The notes beneath the pieces were generated by a model. It searched no databases, was not told the DNA's origin, and saw nothing but the letters and a program-made list of their open reading frames with translations. From assembly GCA_018697195.1 (NCBI GenBank), contig CM031857.1:65348774-65412773 (forward strand): a DNA stretch of 64,000 bases, read 5' to 3'. Below, in pieces: positions 49,461 through 63,200 of this stretch. Position numbers and translations under genes: made by a program. Each line of letters begins with the position of its first letter. Within the stretch, counting starts at the first letter, position 1. This stretch comes from Certhia americana (Eukaryota; Chordata; Aves; Passeriformes; Certhiidae).

Positions 49461-50559
49461 AAGCAGAGGAATCACAGTAAGATGCTGGAGCAAATAACCA
49501 GGATTATTCCATCAACTGACAGGCTCAAGTACTGGCCCTGCATGCTGCCTGTTTGGGTGGACTACTGAATTTGTAAAGACTTCAAGACTCCTTCTTGCAC
49601 AAGTGAAATCAAATTAGCAATTTTCTCTGAAGGTATTGTCTTCCACCCTACCTCCAAAGCTTGTAAAACACATGGTTCCTGGATTCCAATCAGAAACTCA
49701 GGAACCTATAAACAATGTGTAACTTACAGACACCCTTCAGTGCATCAGAACACATTTTAGTACTGTTCTAAAATCCTAAATCACTCTGCTTTATTTATAT
49801 CCAAACTTCCCCATATTTTAAATGTCATGGTGTCAGGCAAAGTAATAAAAAGATTAAAAGCTAATAACTGAACTCAATCAGTAACATTTGAACAACTGTA
49901 TTTAAGGCTGAAAATACTGATGGGATATTTGCATTTTTAAACAAAGGAATAATTCTTTTTCTTCTTCATTTTTTGCCAATAAGACAGAATTTAGACTTAC
50001 GACTGGAGTCACAATGAAAACGTGACTATGCAATCTCCAGTACATACAGATGCAGCTCTAAGCTAATCATAAAAAATAGTATTTCGGATGATCACACATT
50101 TTTCAGCTTCATCTGCTCTTGTAGAGATTTTTCTTAACTATAAATTGAGCACTGGAATTTCATTTGCTTTTCACACTAAATTGCCTCCAAGATTTTATAT
50201 TCATTAAATAAATGCCACAAGTTGTATTTTTGGATTGTGGAACTTCATCCTCATAAAATAGCATATTACAGCTAAATCCTCACGTACAGGAAAAGTATAA
50301 AGAAAAATATGAGTTATCCTAGCAGATCAAGTACTTTTCCTAACATCAGGAAATAAGTGGCTCCTTTCACCTTAAAAAGTTAATATGGAAAACCTTCACC
50401 TCTCAAAAATAACAAAACCCACTTAAATGCTAGCAAGTCATGCCTGACATTTGTATAAAAACAAAAATAATCTGCTGTCAGCAAAATGTCCAAGTGCCTC
50501 TGTCACTCCTCTCAAACATGAACCTTTCCTTGACTACAAGGGTTTTGCTGTTACACTAT
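49461..50559. other. AT-rich unique sequence
   Basis: Nothing recognised. Confidence 0.45.
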
Positions 50560-50800
50560 GCTCATTAGAATGGAATTTGTGTTAACTTCCATGTACCACG
50601 ACTTACTAATAGGATTGCTAGCAATTATTATACTGAAATGAAATCAGCACAAACTATTAGATCTGTTTAAACAAGTTAAAAATAAACCTTGATTAAATGT
50701 TCTTTTTAAAGAAACTGCTCATTAGGGCTGCAGGGCCTTCCGATAAATTGGTGTTTCATTAACATCAAAGCATGAATCAAGTTTAAACTCACTTACCAAA
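50560..50800. promoter_or_regulatory. Candidate conserved non-coding element
   Basis: A unique block contains GCTAGCAATTATTATAC near 50,618, AACCTTGATTAAATG near 50,686 and CATTAACATCAAAGC near 50,757, the last close to TCF/LEF and homeodomain cores. It belongs to a group of three similar blocks between 50.5 and 52.2 kb. The call is an inference from texture. Confidence 0.25.
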
Positions 50801-51279
50801 CAAGTTATACTTAAAAAACAGCTTTAAAAAATAACCTGGATTACAACCATCACATAAGATAGTAACTAAATGGCTCCTTATTTACAGAGGTTCAGAGATT
50901 TCAAAAAGGAAAATGTTTTCCATGAGGCAGGAGGGAAAGGATATAAAGCAGAACTGTTGGTATGCACAGGCACCAGATTTATTCCTTGAGCTGGGATGCA
51001 CACTACAGTTTGCTAGTATGGAGCCAGAAAGGCACTGTGGGTACTGAAGTTGTGAAAGAGTACAAAAGCACACTGTTTACCTCCAGTACACTTACCTACA
51101 AAGAGGAAAAAACAATTAAAAATCAGAAGAACATGGGGCAGAAACATGAATAAGGCTTCGGCAAGCCATGCATATTTGCTGGAATATTATCTGTTTTCTG
51201 TTTCTAAACCTATTGTATCTGTCCTGTAGGCTGAGAATACAGATGTTATGTGAAATAAGTCTAATGAAAGGATGGAGGT
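50801..51279. other. Unique sequence
   Basis: No gene or repeat recognised. Antiparallel 63-codon frames at 50,882-51,153 have no domain. Confidence 0.4.
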
Positions 51280-51560
51280 TAAAAGTGACAAAAGCCTCCC
51301 GAGCTGCCTGATAGGAAAATTTTATTTTCCCAAGCATGCTGCAACGTTGCAGTTTATCCTAAGAACTCAGACTTGACAATTTTAGCACATGTATTTTAAA
51401 AATAGTCTAATTAACTATTCTTCTGCCATCCCTCTTCAATGTGAAGAAAGATTTTACAGGCCGTTTGAAAAGGCAACGCTAAATTGGGCAGCTTCTCAAT
51501 ATAAGAATGATTTTATAACACTGTCTTGTAATCATGAGAATTATTAAAAGAAATGGATTA
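51280..51560. promoter_or_regulatory. Candidate conserved non-coding element
   Basis: A non-repetitive block has CTGCAACGTTGCAG-type symmetry: TGCAACGTTGCA at about 51,339-51,350 is a perfect 12-base palindrome. CTAATTAAC lies near 51,407 and TGTAATCATG near 51,528. No coding frame runs through all of it. The call is tentative. Confidence 0.27.
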
Positions 51561-51839
51561 ACAGTAACTCAGTATAAACAAATGTATTCAATACATTATA
51601 TCAAGCAGTACATATATTTTGAAAAGCATTTTTAAAATGGCTTTTTGATATCACTATCATAACAGATCATACAGTAATTTAAACTTAGTCTGTCCTTTCC
51701 TGCTTCTATCTTCTACAATCTACTGCTACTTTTCCTGCCCCAGTACTGCAAAAAATGTTCTGGTTTAAAAAGGAACAAACCTCTCAGTTTAAGTAATTAA
51801 TATTCCTTAATTAAATTCACCAACCCATAGACAATGAAT

Positions 51840-52220
51840 TCTTTATAAAACTGTGAGCTTGCCTAAAGCAACAAAGTCACACTTTTGTTAAAGCATTTTT
51901 AGTGTGTATTTTGCACAATTTTTTAAAGTTTAACCTCTGTGGATCAATGTGCTTCCTTAAAAGACTTTAATAAATTAAAGTGCAGAGAGCTTTTTTTCAC
52001 CAGGCAGAAAAAGCTGATGAGACAGGTTTAGTTTAATCTCAGGCAATAGAAGTCATTAACCATTCTCTCAGGGATTAAAATATAGCTTGCCCTTTTCTTC
52101 TCTCACTTATCATTAGCATCACTTTAATCTCCCAGCGTTTCACACTGCTATTTTAATCATTACTTACTGCCTTTTGACAAGTGCAGAACATGCTTTTTCT
52201 CATTGAGGCAATATCCTGGT
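51840..52220. promoter_or_regulatory. Candidate conserved non-coding element
   Basis: Homeodomain- and bicoid-type cores recur without repeat structure: TTTAATCTC near 52,032, TCATTAGCATC near 52,110, CTTTAATCTCC near 52,122, and TTTTAATCATTAC near 52,152. The TTTAATC string occurs in at least three places in about 120 bases. Similar clustering is seen in long-range enhancers of developmental genes. Conservation could not be tested. Confidence 0.35.
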
Positions 52221-53505
52221 TTTAGCTGACAAATGTAGGACATAATGTAAAAATATCAAAGTGACATCTCTTAAACACACCTTCATCATAAAAAATCTCT
52301 AAAGTTACAATATTCCTTTGTCTAATGTTTCTATTGAAATTATCATTTAAAAGGTTTCTCTCTTCCACAGAGACAAAAGTTTGTTCTAAATAACACAACA
52401 AATAATCTCAGTTGATGGATACAGAGAGCACAAACATTTCACAATTTTTAAAAATATACACCTTAAAATTTTGTATATCCCAGGTATACGATCATAAACT
52501 TGCAGGTATTTCTTGTAGAGAGGAACAGTCTTCCAACCATCACCAGGCAGAACTCAAATGCATCATGAGAAATACTGACCTGCATTATTTGATATTTTAT
52601 TGTGCACTAGCCTTGAAAAAATAAACCAAGTATCTTTTTCTGTCACTTAAGTATTTGTGACTTACTTTCAAGATGAATTTCAGCAAGGGGAGGTGGTGTA
52701 CCTAGTGTCATATATAATATTGTTAGAAGCAAAAGCATTATAAAAAGCTTTTTTTTAATTGCATATTTTACTTGAACCTCCTCACAAACATTTTAAATGC
52801 TATAATCCTTTCAGTTTGAGAAAATCCTATGAAGTTTATTCACAGCTCTGCAACTTGTAGTCAAATTTTACACTAAATGTATTATCCAGGGTACAAAGTG
52901 TGGTCAAACAATCCGTATTACAAACAAAATCCCACAGGATTCATATAGTTATTAAAGTTTCCTGTCATCTTTAGCTTTAAGTAAATGAATATTTAAAAGA
53001 TTTAAAACACTTTCTTTGAAATACTATTTTGGTTCAAAAAGAAAAACTAACAAAAATAAATTGGTAATGACAGAACTTAAGAAATTATTTTAGTTAGTAC
53101 TAACATAGTTCCTAATGTTTGGCCCTGAGGTCTTTAATCTAGTCCATCTGTAATGATCTCATACTACTTTCAACCATTATTTAACTGTTAGAAGAAAAAA
53201 AACTATGTTGCACTATATGTTTCAACAATAAAATCCCTTCTTAAGCTTCACAAAGCAGAACAATTCATTATTTGATCTCTTTCCAGGTTCAAAGTCTGTC
53301 TTATTGCAATACTTCAAAGAAATATGTAATCAAAGACAAACAGCTGTGAAAACAATCTTTTATTACTTTATTATCATCTAGCATATATCTTTAGGGTAAA
53401 CCAATGAAAATGCTGTACAAATAAAACAAATATTTCTTTCAAATGTCTCCTTAGCTATAAATAGACATACAGTTATAATCATTTCAAGGTAGGGCCCAGT
53501 CCTAG
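52221..53505. other. AT-rich unique sequence
   Basis: No gene or repeat recognised. Confidence 0.45.
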
Positions 53506-53715
53506 AAGGTGCAAGTACAACTCCCACCCTGGTATTTCACAAGAACATGCCTTTCACTAATTAGATCTCGACTCTGCAAAAAGCCAAGCATGCAAGCAAT
53601 TTCATATTTATGAACTGATTTATATCTTTCAGTTGCAATGTTAATAGGAGTAGTTTTAGCCTGTGAATTGTATTTATAGCTGTGCAGCAATACTTTAATT
53701 TCCCATACCATATAT
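53506..53715. promoter_or_regulatory. Candidate non-coding element under an open minus frame
   Basis: A unique block has CACTAATTAGATC near 53,557 and CATATTTATGAACTG near 53,602. A 69-codon ATG-initiated minus-strand frame (53,502-53,711) spans it. Its translation is Lys/Ser/Tyr-rich with no domain that I recognise, and no splice framing supports it. Enhancer-like sequence or chance is preferred. Confidence 0.22.
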
Positions 53716-54383
53716 TACATTACTCAGAACAATATTCACGCTGTCAAATCATGCATTTTGAAACTGAGAAATCTGAGAAGATGGCTTTTGTTTTAATCTG
53801 AATTTTACCTCTTTTTTTTTTTTTCTTTTTTACATTATGTGATAATTATTTAGTTATGTGAACCACATGGTATTTTTTCTGAAGATTTTATGTTTCTGCC
53901 CATGTTCTGGATAGCCTGTATTAGGGAAATGGGCAATTATTCATTAATTCATATGCATTGTCCAGCTACTGGACTATACATTGTTCACAATTTAGCAGAC
54001 TGGATATATAGAAATAACTGGCTTCTTGTGCTCTCTTTTTTTAGGACATTCATTAAAAACCTCACAGATTCCAACTGAAGCACTCTTTTCCGAATATATA
54101 CCTGTAAGTAATTTTTCACATATAGCATAGATTAATCATTGGTAATCCAGCACAGGGAGAATCAGTGAGAAAGATGACACCAAGAATTCAGGAACTTTCA
54201 CCTTCTCCACGTGCACATTCCTCTGCTACGCTAACAAACAAGCTGAGCAGCCACTACTTCCATTGATTTCAGTGGCTGTAAGAAGAGTAACAACTGCTGC
54301 AAGTAAGAGCCCACATATCTCAAGCTGAGCACCCTGAAAATGAATTATATGCAGTTAGTGGCCATCTGCCAAATGCTTTAATT
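53716..54383. other. Unique sequence with T-rich run
   Basis: T13 at 53,812-53,824 is followed by C and T6. No gene recognised. The phrase 'ccattgatttcagtgg' near 54,260 recalls ancient reptilian repeat DNA but is too short to assign. Confidence 0.4.
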
Positions 54384-54470
54384 GAGTTGCTCGGCATCAC
54401 ACAGACAGCCTGTGACAGAAACAGGGACAAAACTGGGTTTGCCAGAGTGTCTTTCTCTTGAATCAATCAC
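54384..54470 (-). mobile_element. Ancient MIR-like (CORE) SINE remnant, antisense
   Basis: The plus strand reads 'gttgctcggcatcacacaga', 'cagcctgtgacagaaacagg' and 'gacaaaactgggtttgcc'. This follows the order of an inverted MIR core ('ttgcccaaggtcacacag', 'agtggcagagccgggatt', 'cgaacccaggt'). MIR-family elements predate amniotes and survive as short relics in birds. Only the core is visible and the tRNA-derived head and LINE-like tail are not. The frames at 54,378-54,599 overlap it and are incidental. Confidence 0.5.
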
Positions 54471-57400
54471 AAAAAGCATCCTCTCTCTTTTTGCAGCCCC
54501 TGATTTGTTCCAGTTCTTGCAGAAAATGAGCCAAAGTTCCCATAAACAACCGTCCTGTGCACCAAAATAAACACGGATGCTAAATAAAAAATAGCACATG
54601 ATACACTAAATAAAACCGTAGTCTAATAATAACAACTTAGTGCAAATGCTACATGGGCAATTGAAGTTGGGTGTTCAAGAATTTTCAGGACTTGGTTTTG
54701 TAATCTTGAATATATATATGCATATACACAGTACATCAGATTTAATTGATAATTTAGCCTTCATCATTGCATAAAATATTCAGTTACTGAACATTATCTT
54801 CAAATAAGCAGCAGAAGGTTGTAGGAGCTGAAATGAGTTATTGGGGCCACAAGACTGACTCTAGCGGCTAACTCTGCAGAGTTCTGTTCATCCTGTCCTC
54901 CTCTGTTTCCCTCCTCTAGAGATTCCCCTCAAAGATGGCAAAATTGTACCACTGAATCCAGGTACCTACTTTGATTTGATACGAGGACATTTTATGCTTT
55001 TTGTCACTTTCCTGACCATCTACCAGCCCTGTGAAATGAATTATTTTGTCTGGTGGGCAGAATTTTATTGAGGAACACAAACAAGGAGAAGAAAGTGTGT
55101 TTCAAAAGCATTTGTCTAAGCTAATCCACACCAACAAGAAAAAGCACTGCTTTGATTTCACATCTTCCTTTGCACAAAACTTTCAGTTCCTGCCACAATG
55201 CTCAAAATGCAGAAAGTTCTTTCAGAGAAGATTTTCTTAAGAAGAGAGAATTAAGTAGCCTGTTATACATCAAATGCAGTGATAAAAATCACGATGATCT
55301 GACTGCAAACTAAACTACCTTGTTTTCAAACAAGTTTATGCTTAGGATCAGCACAGTAACATCATTGAGTCCTCCACAAAGAGCTTAGCTGTGCTGCCAG
55401 GAACAAAACGTCAAATGCTTCTGAGCTCTAAGCAGCCCCACACTATGAAATATTTTTGAAAGCACTTCCCTGAAAAATTATATTCAACTTTGAAGACTAA
55501 AGAGAAGAAAATGGAAGTTAGGTTCTGATCTGCCAAGCCAAATATATGAGTATCTCACAGGATCCTGATTCCTCTCATGTTGAAACAAGTACCATCAGAG
55601 AATATAAATCTCTGAATCTAAATCTGAATCTAAAGCAATGTTATGACAAAAAATTGATCTTCCAATACATACAGCAAATATCTTCTTAAGTACATAATGT
55701 GATGTCTCTACCATGAATAGAGTAGAGTAAAAATTTTTCTTTAGCTTCCTAAAGTTATCTGACAGTCCACTCTGGAATTAACTGGTAAGATGGACCTTTC
55801 TCAAGTAAAGTGGACATCCTGTCAATTTTTCTTGTGTTCTACAGCTGCAGACTAACATTTCACTTAATGCACATTTTCAAATATGAAATAAAGTTAATTC
55901 TGTAATGTTTTTTATAACACAAGTTATAGGTCAGAAAATCAAAAGGAGAAAATTCTTCTTTCATTCATGTAATCTGAACTGTAGGTTGACTTCTGCATTC
56001 TTTTATGTATTTATGTATGTGGCGGTCATTTTCTGGAAGTCAATTGTAAACTTTAAGAAGTCTAACAGATATAAAAATAATTTTGCTGCACCAGTTCATA
56101 TTAAACAGGTCACACAAACATTTTATAAATGGCCTGGAAAGCAAATCATGTATTTGGCCAAAGGAAGGACTAAAATAATTACTCTAGGTCCTTTTAGCTG
56201 AAGATTCTATGATTCAGTGCTTAAAATGTGATACAATAATTTATCTAAAAAGGCTGTTCACATACCTATGACAAACGTTCTCTCCTCAAATACTTCTAAT
56301 CCACGTATACAAAAGCTGACTAGATGTTCTATCCACTCATAATCCCAGGGAAAAAAAATCCTGCTGGACATAGACAATCAACTCCTATTCCATATTGCTG
56401 TGCGAATGTGCCATCTTTCCTTAGACAGATGCAAGGTACCAAACGAAGCAGAAAAAGGAAAGGGTTGCAAGAATTTCTTTCACAGAAAAAGGAAGATGTT
56501 GTTTTACACAGTTCAACCAACTAATCAAATCGTTGAGAGATCTGCCACTGAATTCAATTAGAACAGAACAGTGCCTTTGGTTACAAGAGTTTCTGTACAC
56601 ATAAATTTTATAAGCGGGTAGACTGACTCAGCAGAAACAAACAGATGATATCAGCAAAGGTAGTCTTCAAAGGTTAATGCTGAAAACAAGAATCAAAATA
56701 AGGTAACATAAGAAAAAAAAAAAAAAAAGAGCAACAGACATTTGCCCTCAGTCTCAGTTCCACCCACCTTTATGAGGAGCGGTGTCAAGTCACGTCTATT
56801 TTCTCTTCCTACCAAATTATAGCCCTTCCAACAAGTAATTATGTAAAGGGAGAGCGAAACTGAGATTGGGTTAGTCACTTGCTTATGAGTAAACAGGCAA
56901 CAGCTACTGACTTAAGACATTACTATTATTTTAATTATTATTATAAGCATACTCGTATCAGCTATCCTAGTCACCCAACTGTTCAGGGATTTCCTTGTAA
57001 AACTGCAATAGAAAATGTTCAGTTTCCTTAGTGTTGTGTGGCTTATAAAGCCATGGATGAGGTTTCCAAATCTACACTGCTCCAAATACACACTCAGCAT
57101 TCCACCAGACGTTAATTTTAAAGCTATATTTAAGTGCTGAGCTGCTCATGAAAGCTACCTTGTCTTCAATTTTAGGTGCTTCCTAAAATACTATCTCTTT
57201 CTATATGACTACTTCAGTTAATCTGGGGCATAGTTGCTTTCGCTCACAGTAAGGAGCCTGAAGATTCATGTACATTTAACAAAAGAATAAAGAATCACAG
57301 AAGCTGTAAAATGTCTCAGTTATGGGAGTTCCCACTGGTATACAGGAAGCCCCCTATGCAGCATTCTCCATGCCAGCAATGCAAACTTGTGGCTGACCAT

Positions 57401-59934
57401 GCTCTTAATCCCAGTACTGCTATTCCAATTAATAATTTCTAAAATATAATACTATATTAAAACATCATGCACATCTAAATGGAATAAGGGAAAACCAACT
57501 AAATCCAAATGCAAACTCAGCTAGTATGTCCTTCTAGGATAGATTTGCTGAGAAAATCTTTCCATGTGGAAATAAAAAGTATTTCAAGTATAGGTCAGAT
57601 GTTTATGCCTTGTTCAGGGAATGGGCTCTGAACAAATAAAAAGGTGAAACTCACCAGCATAGTAGAAACGGAAGACATTTTTAGACTATGATTAGGTGTA
57701 ATTTCCATCTGATGAGTAAAGGAGCATCTAAGCCACAGTGTTTGTCAATGTAACAGAAAAATTATACCTTTTAGGTTGTTTCAGTTTTCTTTAAAAAACC
57801 TTAAAACAAAAAAGTTGATGCAAATGCACTTGACTCACCTGACAAACAGGATTCCTTTTACGTAATATGTTTCTTCATACCTATGTGATGCATATTCCTG
57901 GGACCCTATAAACCTTAACAATGTCTACAAAGGACATTGATGCTAACAAAAACCTGATCTTATTTTTTATGTTACTATTTCAAAATGAGTTAACCAGGAA
58001 AGAGAAAGAACATCAAGTTGTTTGTCTTCCAAAAAAACAGATGTAAAAGAACCTTTTTTATTTCAATATCTTTAAGAAATACTTCATACCACATAAAACT
58101 TTCTTTCAGTCAGACTGAACTTAAGACTTTGAAAAATATGCTGAGAAGACAAAACTATGAATAGCTTGAAATAGATTTTAAGCCTCAGTGAAAATGTTCA
58201 GTCTTCAAAATCTGTTCTTTTACACATTCACTGAAGTTTGGGATAAATGCCTGGAATATTGGTAGTGGATACAAGCTTGATGTGGTGAGGGAAGGAGATT
58301 ATTGAAGAACTAGTGAACTCTATGAGAGCAAAGAACCAAGAGAAGGACCTAATTATAAAATTCTTCTACTGTGTGTATGTTTAGCAATAGCTGGAATTAA
58401 TATTTAAAAAAACAAATCCTAGTGTAACAGAAAGTTAGGTAACTCATCTTTCTAGAAACATATTGCAAACCATGAAGAATACACTATTTCAGACCTATTC
58501 CAATGTATTTTCAGTAAATGGGCCAGGCAATTGTCCTTAAGCATCCTCTGAATGCTCCATGCAAAAACATGAGTCATCATAATGTGTGTTAATATTTGCA
58601 CGGAGACCTTTCTAACAACAGGTATGTACATGACAAAAACCAGGTTTATCTGCACACTAAGTGTAGTTAGTGCAGTGTGACTGTTCTACCCCTTCCCAAA
58701 CCACTTCTGAAATTGGATTCTTCTGGGATTCTTCTAGACCTCCTGTAGAGAGAGGCCTTTAAAATGCCCCTCTGCACAAACAAACATCTGCCAAGTGACA
58801 GAGAAAAAGCTTACTTTCTCCTAGAAAAAAAATGTAAGTAAACAGATAGATCCAAAAAATTCTGTGAAACTAATCACAGAAGTGAGCTGTAGAGCTTGCT
58901 TGACCCTTTTTACCCATCCCTCAGAATCCTTTCAATAGCCTCAAGCATACACCCAAGAGCTGTTTATCAAAAGCATCCTGGGTAATCTCTACTGTCAAGA
59001 TGTACAGTAAGTGAGGTAATTCTTTAAGATGTGTTTAAGAATTAAAACATCTTAGAAAAACAAACAGACAAATGCATCAGCTCATCAGAGGAAAGTATAG
59101 AGTGAAGTGTGTCATCTGTACAACATCAGAAATATCATTAGCAAGCAGGGATATTTTGGGCTACACAAAATCCAAATTTGTTATGCAAAATTTGAATAAG
59201 GTTTTGCTCAAAGGTCTTGATGATTTGTTTTTAAGTGCAGAACAACCAGGATTAAAGATGTAAGTGCTTATTTTAATCATTCCATAATTTCAGTTCTGCA
59301 GACTCTAATCCCAAGGGAAGGAGGACATGGGCATGCAAGGCAAAAGCTACTTCCATATAAAATGGTTTTACAGATGAACATTAATGGAGAAAAATAAACT
59401 CCTAACTATGACATCATTGTTTCACTATTAGCAACAACAGATCAATGAAGAACACAACAAAATTTCAGGGAAAAAGAAGATAAGGCTTTTCCCCCCTGCC
59501 ATGGGAAGAGGTTTTTTTTTCCTTCCAAAATACGGAGGTTTTAAGTGGGACATGAATTCACAGATCAAAGTGCAAAAATCACCAAGCTGTCATAGACACA
59601 TGCAGGCATAAGACTAAAAATATACAAGCTTGCTTGAATATTATCATGATTCCATCCATGCATGTTCACACAAGTACCCAGATCTTAATTCCTCACATTA
59701 TTTCCAGCTATTCTAGAGAGCCCTGTCCAGCACCCAGTGCAGTGCACACTGTGTGAGGAAACATTCACAGTGCAAATCAAAGATAACTGCAATTTAAAAT
59801 CTGTTTCAAGCCTTCTCCTTACTTTATCAGAAGTTCTGTCACAACCATGCAAGGATATTAAATATTTATTTGCAACATCTGAAATCTCAAAGATTTTCCC
59901 AGTATAAATGAAATAGAATTTAAAAGCGAACTGG
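54471..59934. other. AT-rich unique sequence
   Basis: It contains a tandem 12-mer (TCTGAATCTAAA twice, 55,611-55,634) and A16 at 56,713-56,728. The 98-codon frame at 55,905-56,201 is Phe/Lys-rich with no recognisable domain. No transposon or RNA gene identified. Confidence 0.5.
55611..55634 (+). repeat. Tandem duplication of a 12-mer
   Basis: TCTGAATCTAAA is present twice head to tail with no mismatch. It is probably a small replication-slippage duplication. Confidence 0.9.
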
Positions 59935-60110
59935 GGACTTTTGCTTTGTTTTAACTCCAGTTAGAGGTTATAAAATATGCATTAGAATGGGCTGGCACAG
60001 ATTAGGAGAACACAAAGCATTTATAATTTTATGTTTACCACTTTTCCCAAGAAGTCTAATTTATTTGCCCTAGGGAATTATACGTTCCATAATATTTAAC
60101 ATTCTAAATA
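59935..60110. promoter_or_regulatory. Candidate conserved non-coding element
   Basis: A unique block holds AAATATGCATTAG (octamer-like) near 59,974, GATTAGGAG, AAGCATTTATAATTTTATG and TGTTTACC (forkhead) near 60,032. Motif density is moderate. The call is an inference only. Confidence 0.25.
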
Positions 60111-60238
60111 TGATGTGATTTCTATAAAGTAGGTCATACAAAACTTGTAGAGAGTCTCAGAGGGTGGGGAAGAAGGTTAAGCAAGTCTATTGTTTGTTCT
60201 GTTTACCACACATGGTAAACTGACAATACTTAAATGCA

Positions 60239-60265
60239 CTTTTTTTCTTTTTTTTTTTTTTTTTT
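60239..60265 (+). repeat. T-rich tract including T18
   Basis: T7, C, then T18 (60,248-60,265), followed by AAAC and another T8. It is a simple homopolymer repeat. Confidence 0.88.
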
Positions 60266-63200
60266 AAACTTTTTTTTAATCTGAGTCTTTTCTTCTTGGA
60301 CCAAGGAATTTTCTCCGTCACAGAGTAATAGAGCTTGAAAACTCCAGCATCAGCAGGGAAGGCAGGCACTCCTTAGCCAGCCACTGTGTGAGAGAGAAAA
60401 TGCAATTAAGGCTCCCACCAGGGACAGAGAACTAAACAAAACCTGCGTCTTCACACAAGAGCCTTTTTCTTCAATGTGAAGTACAAGGCCTCAAATCTTG
60501 TTGGTGAGATGCTAGCATTTAGGACAACACACTTTCAGATTTTCTCACAGCGGATCAAAGTAAATAATGCAAGGGCAGCAAACAAAAGGGAAAACTCCAG
60601 CGTGCTTACATTAAAAAGAGATTACAGGGGGCTTACAAGTGATTGAAGGAATAGATGACATTTTCAGAAACATATAACTAAGATCTTTAAGTACAGCTAG
60701 CACAACGATCTGAGTAACTCGCTGACATTCTAGCAGGAGAGACATGCAAGCAAGTTATGTGTTCAAATACACAATGCAAAAAATATGATAATTGCTATCT
60801 TATGCATTTAATGTGAATTCAACTATTCCTGGTCTCACTGAAGTCAGGGGAAGTTTAACTACTGATCTCAAGAAAAAAGAATTCTGGCCTACTTTCAGTC
60901 CACACCTTTAATTTATCTTTGTCCCTGTCCTCATTTAAATAAATGTTAATGGCATGGCTAATTAGGATTGTTTCAAGATATATATGGAAAAAACATACAC
61001 TTTTCAGTGTACCCACCCCCTGCACAGGCCAGCACAAACCTCTGTTAATTCCAACTTCCATTTCCTTTGAGAACACTAATCATTAATAAAAGTAGTAGCC
61101 GTTCTTTATATCAAGTCATTAATGTTAACAAATCTTGTGTATCTCAAGATGAACACATTTCACCCATCCTCAGACCTTCGAGGCTTTCCTATCTGTCTTA
61201 ACACAGAACTCAGGAAAGCAATGACAAATGCATAGCATTGCTGGATGGTTTTTAAGAGGTTCCTTGTGACAAACGTCATCAATGTCTTATTCACTTTGCT
61301 GGGACACAGCTGTATTAAACCATGACTGAATGTGACCTGGAAAGAGAAAACTTGCATGTTGAGAAAAGAAAGGAAGACGAAGCTTCAGTGAAAGTACTGA
61401 AGTGAATCAAATGCACTTCAAGTAAGGTTAAAGAAAAAGCACTTCAAAAAAAGAAAAGGCTTTGTTCTGGTGAGCAATGTTGAAAATGTCTGTTGCCCGT
61501 AACACACACACAGAAATTCTTTGCTTAGTTCCGACTCCATTAGAAACCTGAAGCTGTGGATGAACATGCTCGCTGAGTGTTGTATGCCTAATGTATGTAG
61601 TTGTGTGCATAATGTATGCCTATTTTCAGAAACTCTTTTTTTGCCTCATTATCTGCCTACACTACCTTTCAGCTCCATGGATTGGCACCTCTGGATGATG
61701 ATTTATCTCTATCCAAGAAGCTTCCACTGGATGCCTAGGGCAGAATCCATGAGAATCCCAAGCATTTGGTCCAAGTCAGTCATCTAAGCTCCCCCTTCAG
61801 TCAGCAAAGAGAGAGGAGGAGAGGGAGCAGACAGAGACAAGCACGCCCAGAGAGCAATGCATCACAACTGTCTTACAACACCCCCTGAAAGTGTCTCTCT
61901 CCATTAGAGACAAAGTCCATGACCTCAGAGAATCCACATGACTAGTTCAGACTAGCTGACTAATTTCTAAATGACAAAAGTCAGTGAGATGAATCCCACT
62001 ATCAGACCATTCTGGCTGATAACGAGCTGAGTAACTCTTTTAAGAACTGTATTCTTTCAAGCTCTATCCACATCTGCCTATTCAGCAGAAATTGAAAGAT
62101 AACATTGTTTGGGACAGTAAAATCAGGTTCCATCTAGATGTTTTCCAATGTCACTGAAAAGCAATCCATTAAATCAAATTATTCTTTCCTCTTCCCAGTC
62201 TCATCCTCAAAATGCCCCGGTTTTTTTAGTTAAGAGTCTTGGTACAGTAAAACATGCCAAATTCCAATCTTTCTTGCCTCCTCTTTTTCCACTATTTGTA
62301 ATAATTTGACTTTTTATCACATAAAAAGTATATTGTGCTAAAAAAACCCCTGGTAATACCGAAGGAGAAGGGCAAAAATGTCAAACAATAGTGTGTTCTA
62401 TATACTATATCTCTCTTGTTATCTAAGTAACAATAATAATGCTATCTTATAAGGTTGATGAAACAAATACTGCAGTTGTTACTTTGGAAAAAATATTTGA
62501 GTAAATGGATGGCTTATCTGCAGAAAGACTTGCAAGATCTACAGGGCTTCTTGTGAAAGCTTTCTAAGACAGACAATACTTCATGACTGACCTTTCACTA
62601 TATAGTTGATCTGCTTTCTATTTACATGATCATACACTCACCTGAAACAAAGCAGGTATGACCTAAACCATGGCAAATTAGCTAACAACATGAAGGAAAA
62701 CTGAATTACATAAAAACCAAATTAAACCTGTCCTCTATCCATATATACAAACTGCATATCTTCTGCAACTTTCTCCCAGAGAAACAAAGCAACATGTCCT
62801 GAGTGAAGACGTTGTCCAGTAAGCATTTCAAAGGCAAACATATAATTATTCTTAGCATTCAGTAGTGTCCCCAATGTCTCCTCTGATGAGCTGGTGCTGC
62901 TACTGAGCACTATTTCAAAAAACACTCAAATATTGATTTTAAACATTTCACTTCAGTTGGGTAAAAGCCTACTAAGTAAAGTTAATTTTCAAGGAATTAG
63001 CTAGTGCTGGAAAACTCGAGTAAATCACACTAATTTTCATTTAATGGCACTAATGAAACAAGATAAATATTGCATATGACTTATTACAATTTTGTTTTGA
63101 AAATCAAACAGTTCAGAAAATAATCAGTAGGCATTCAATCAAGGAGTATTTTATCATGTGTAAATACAGGGAATTAAATTCAATTCCTACCACTTTATAC

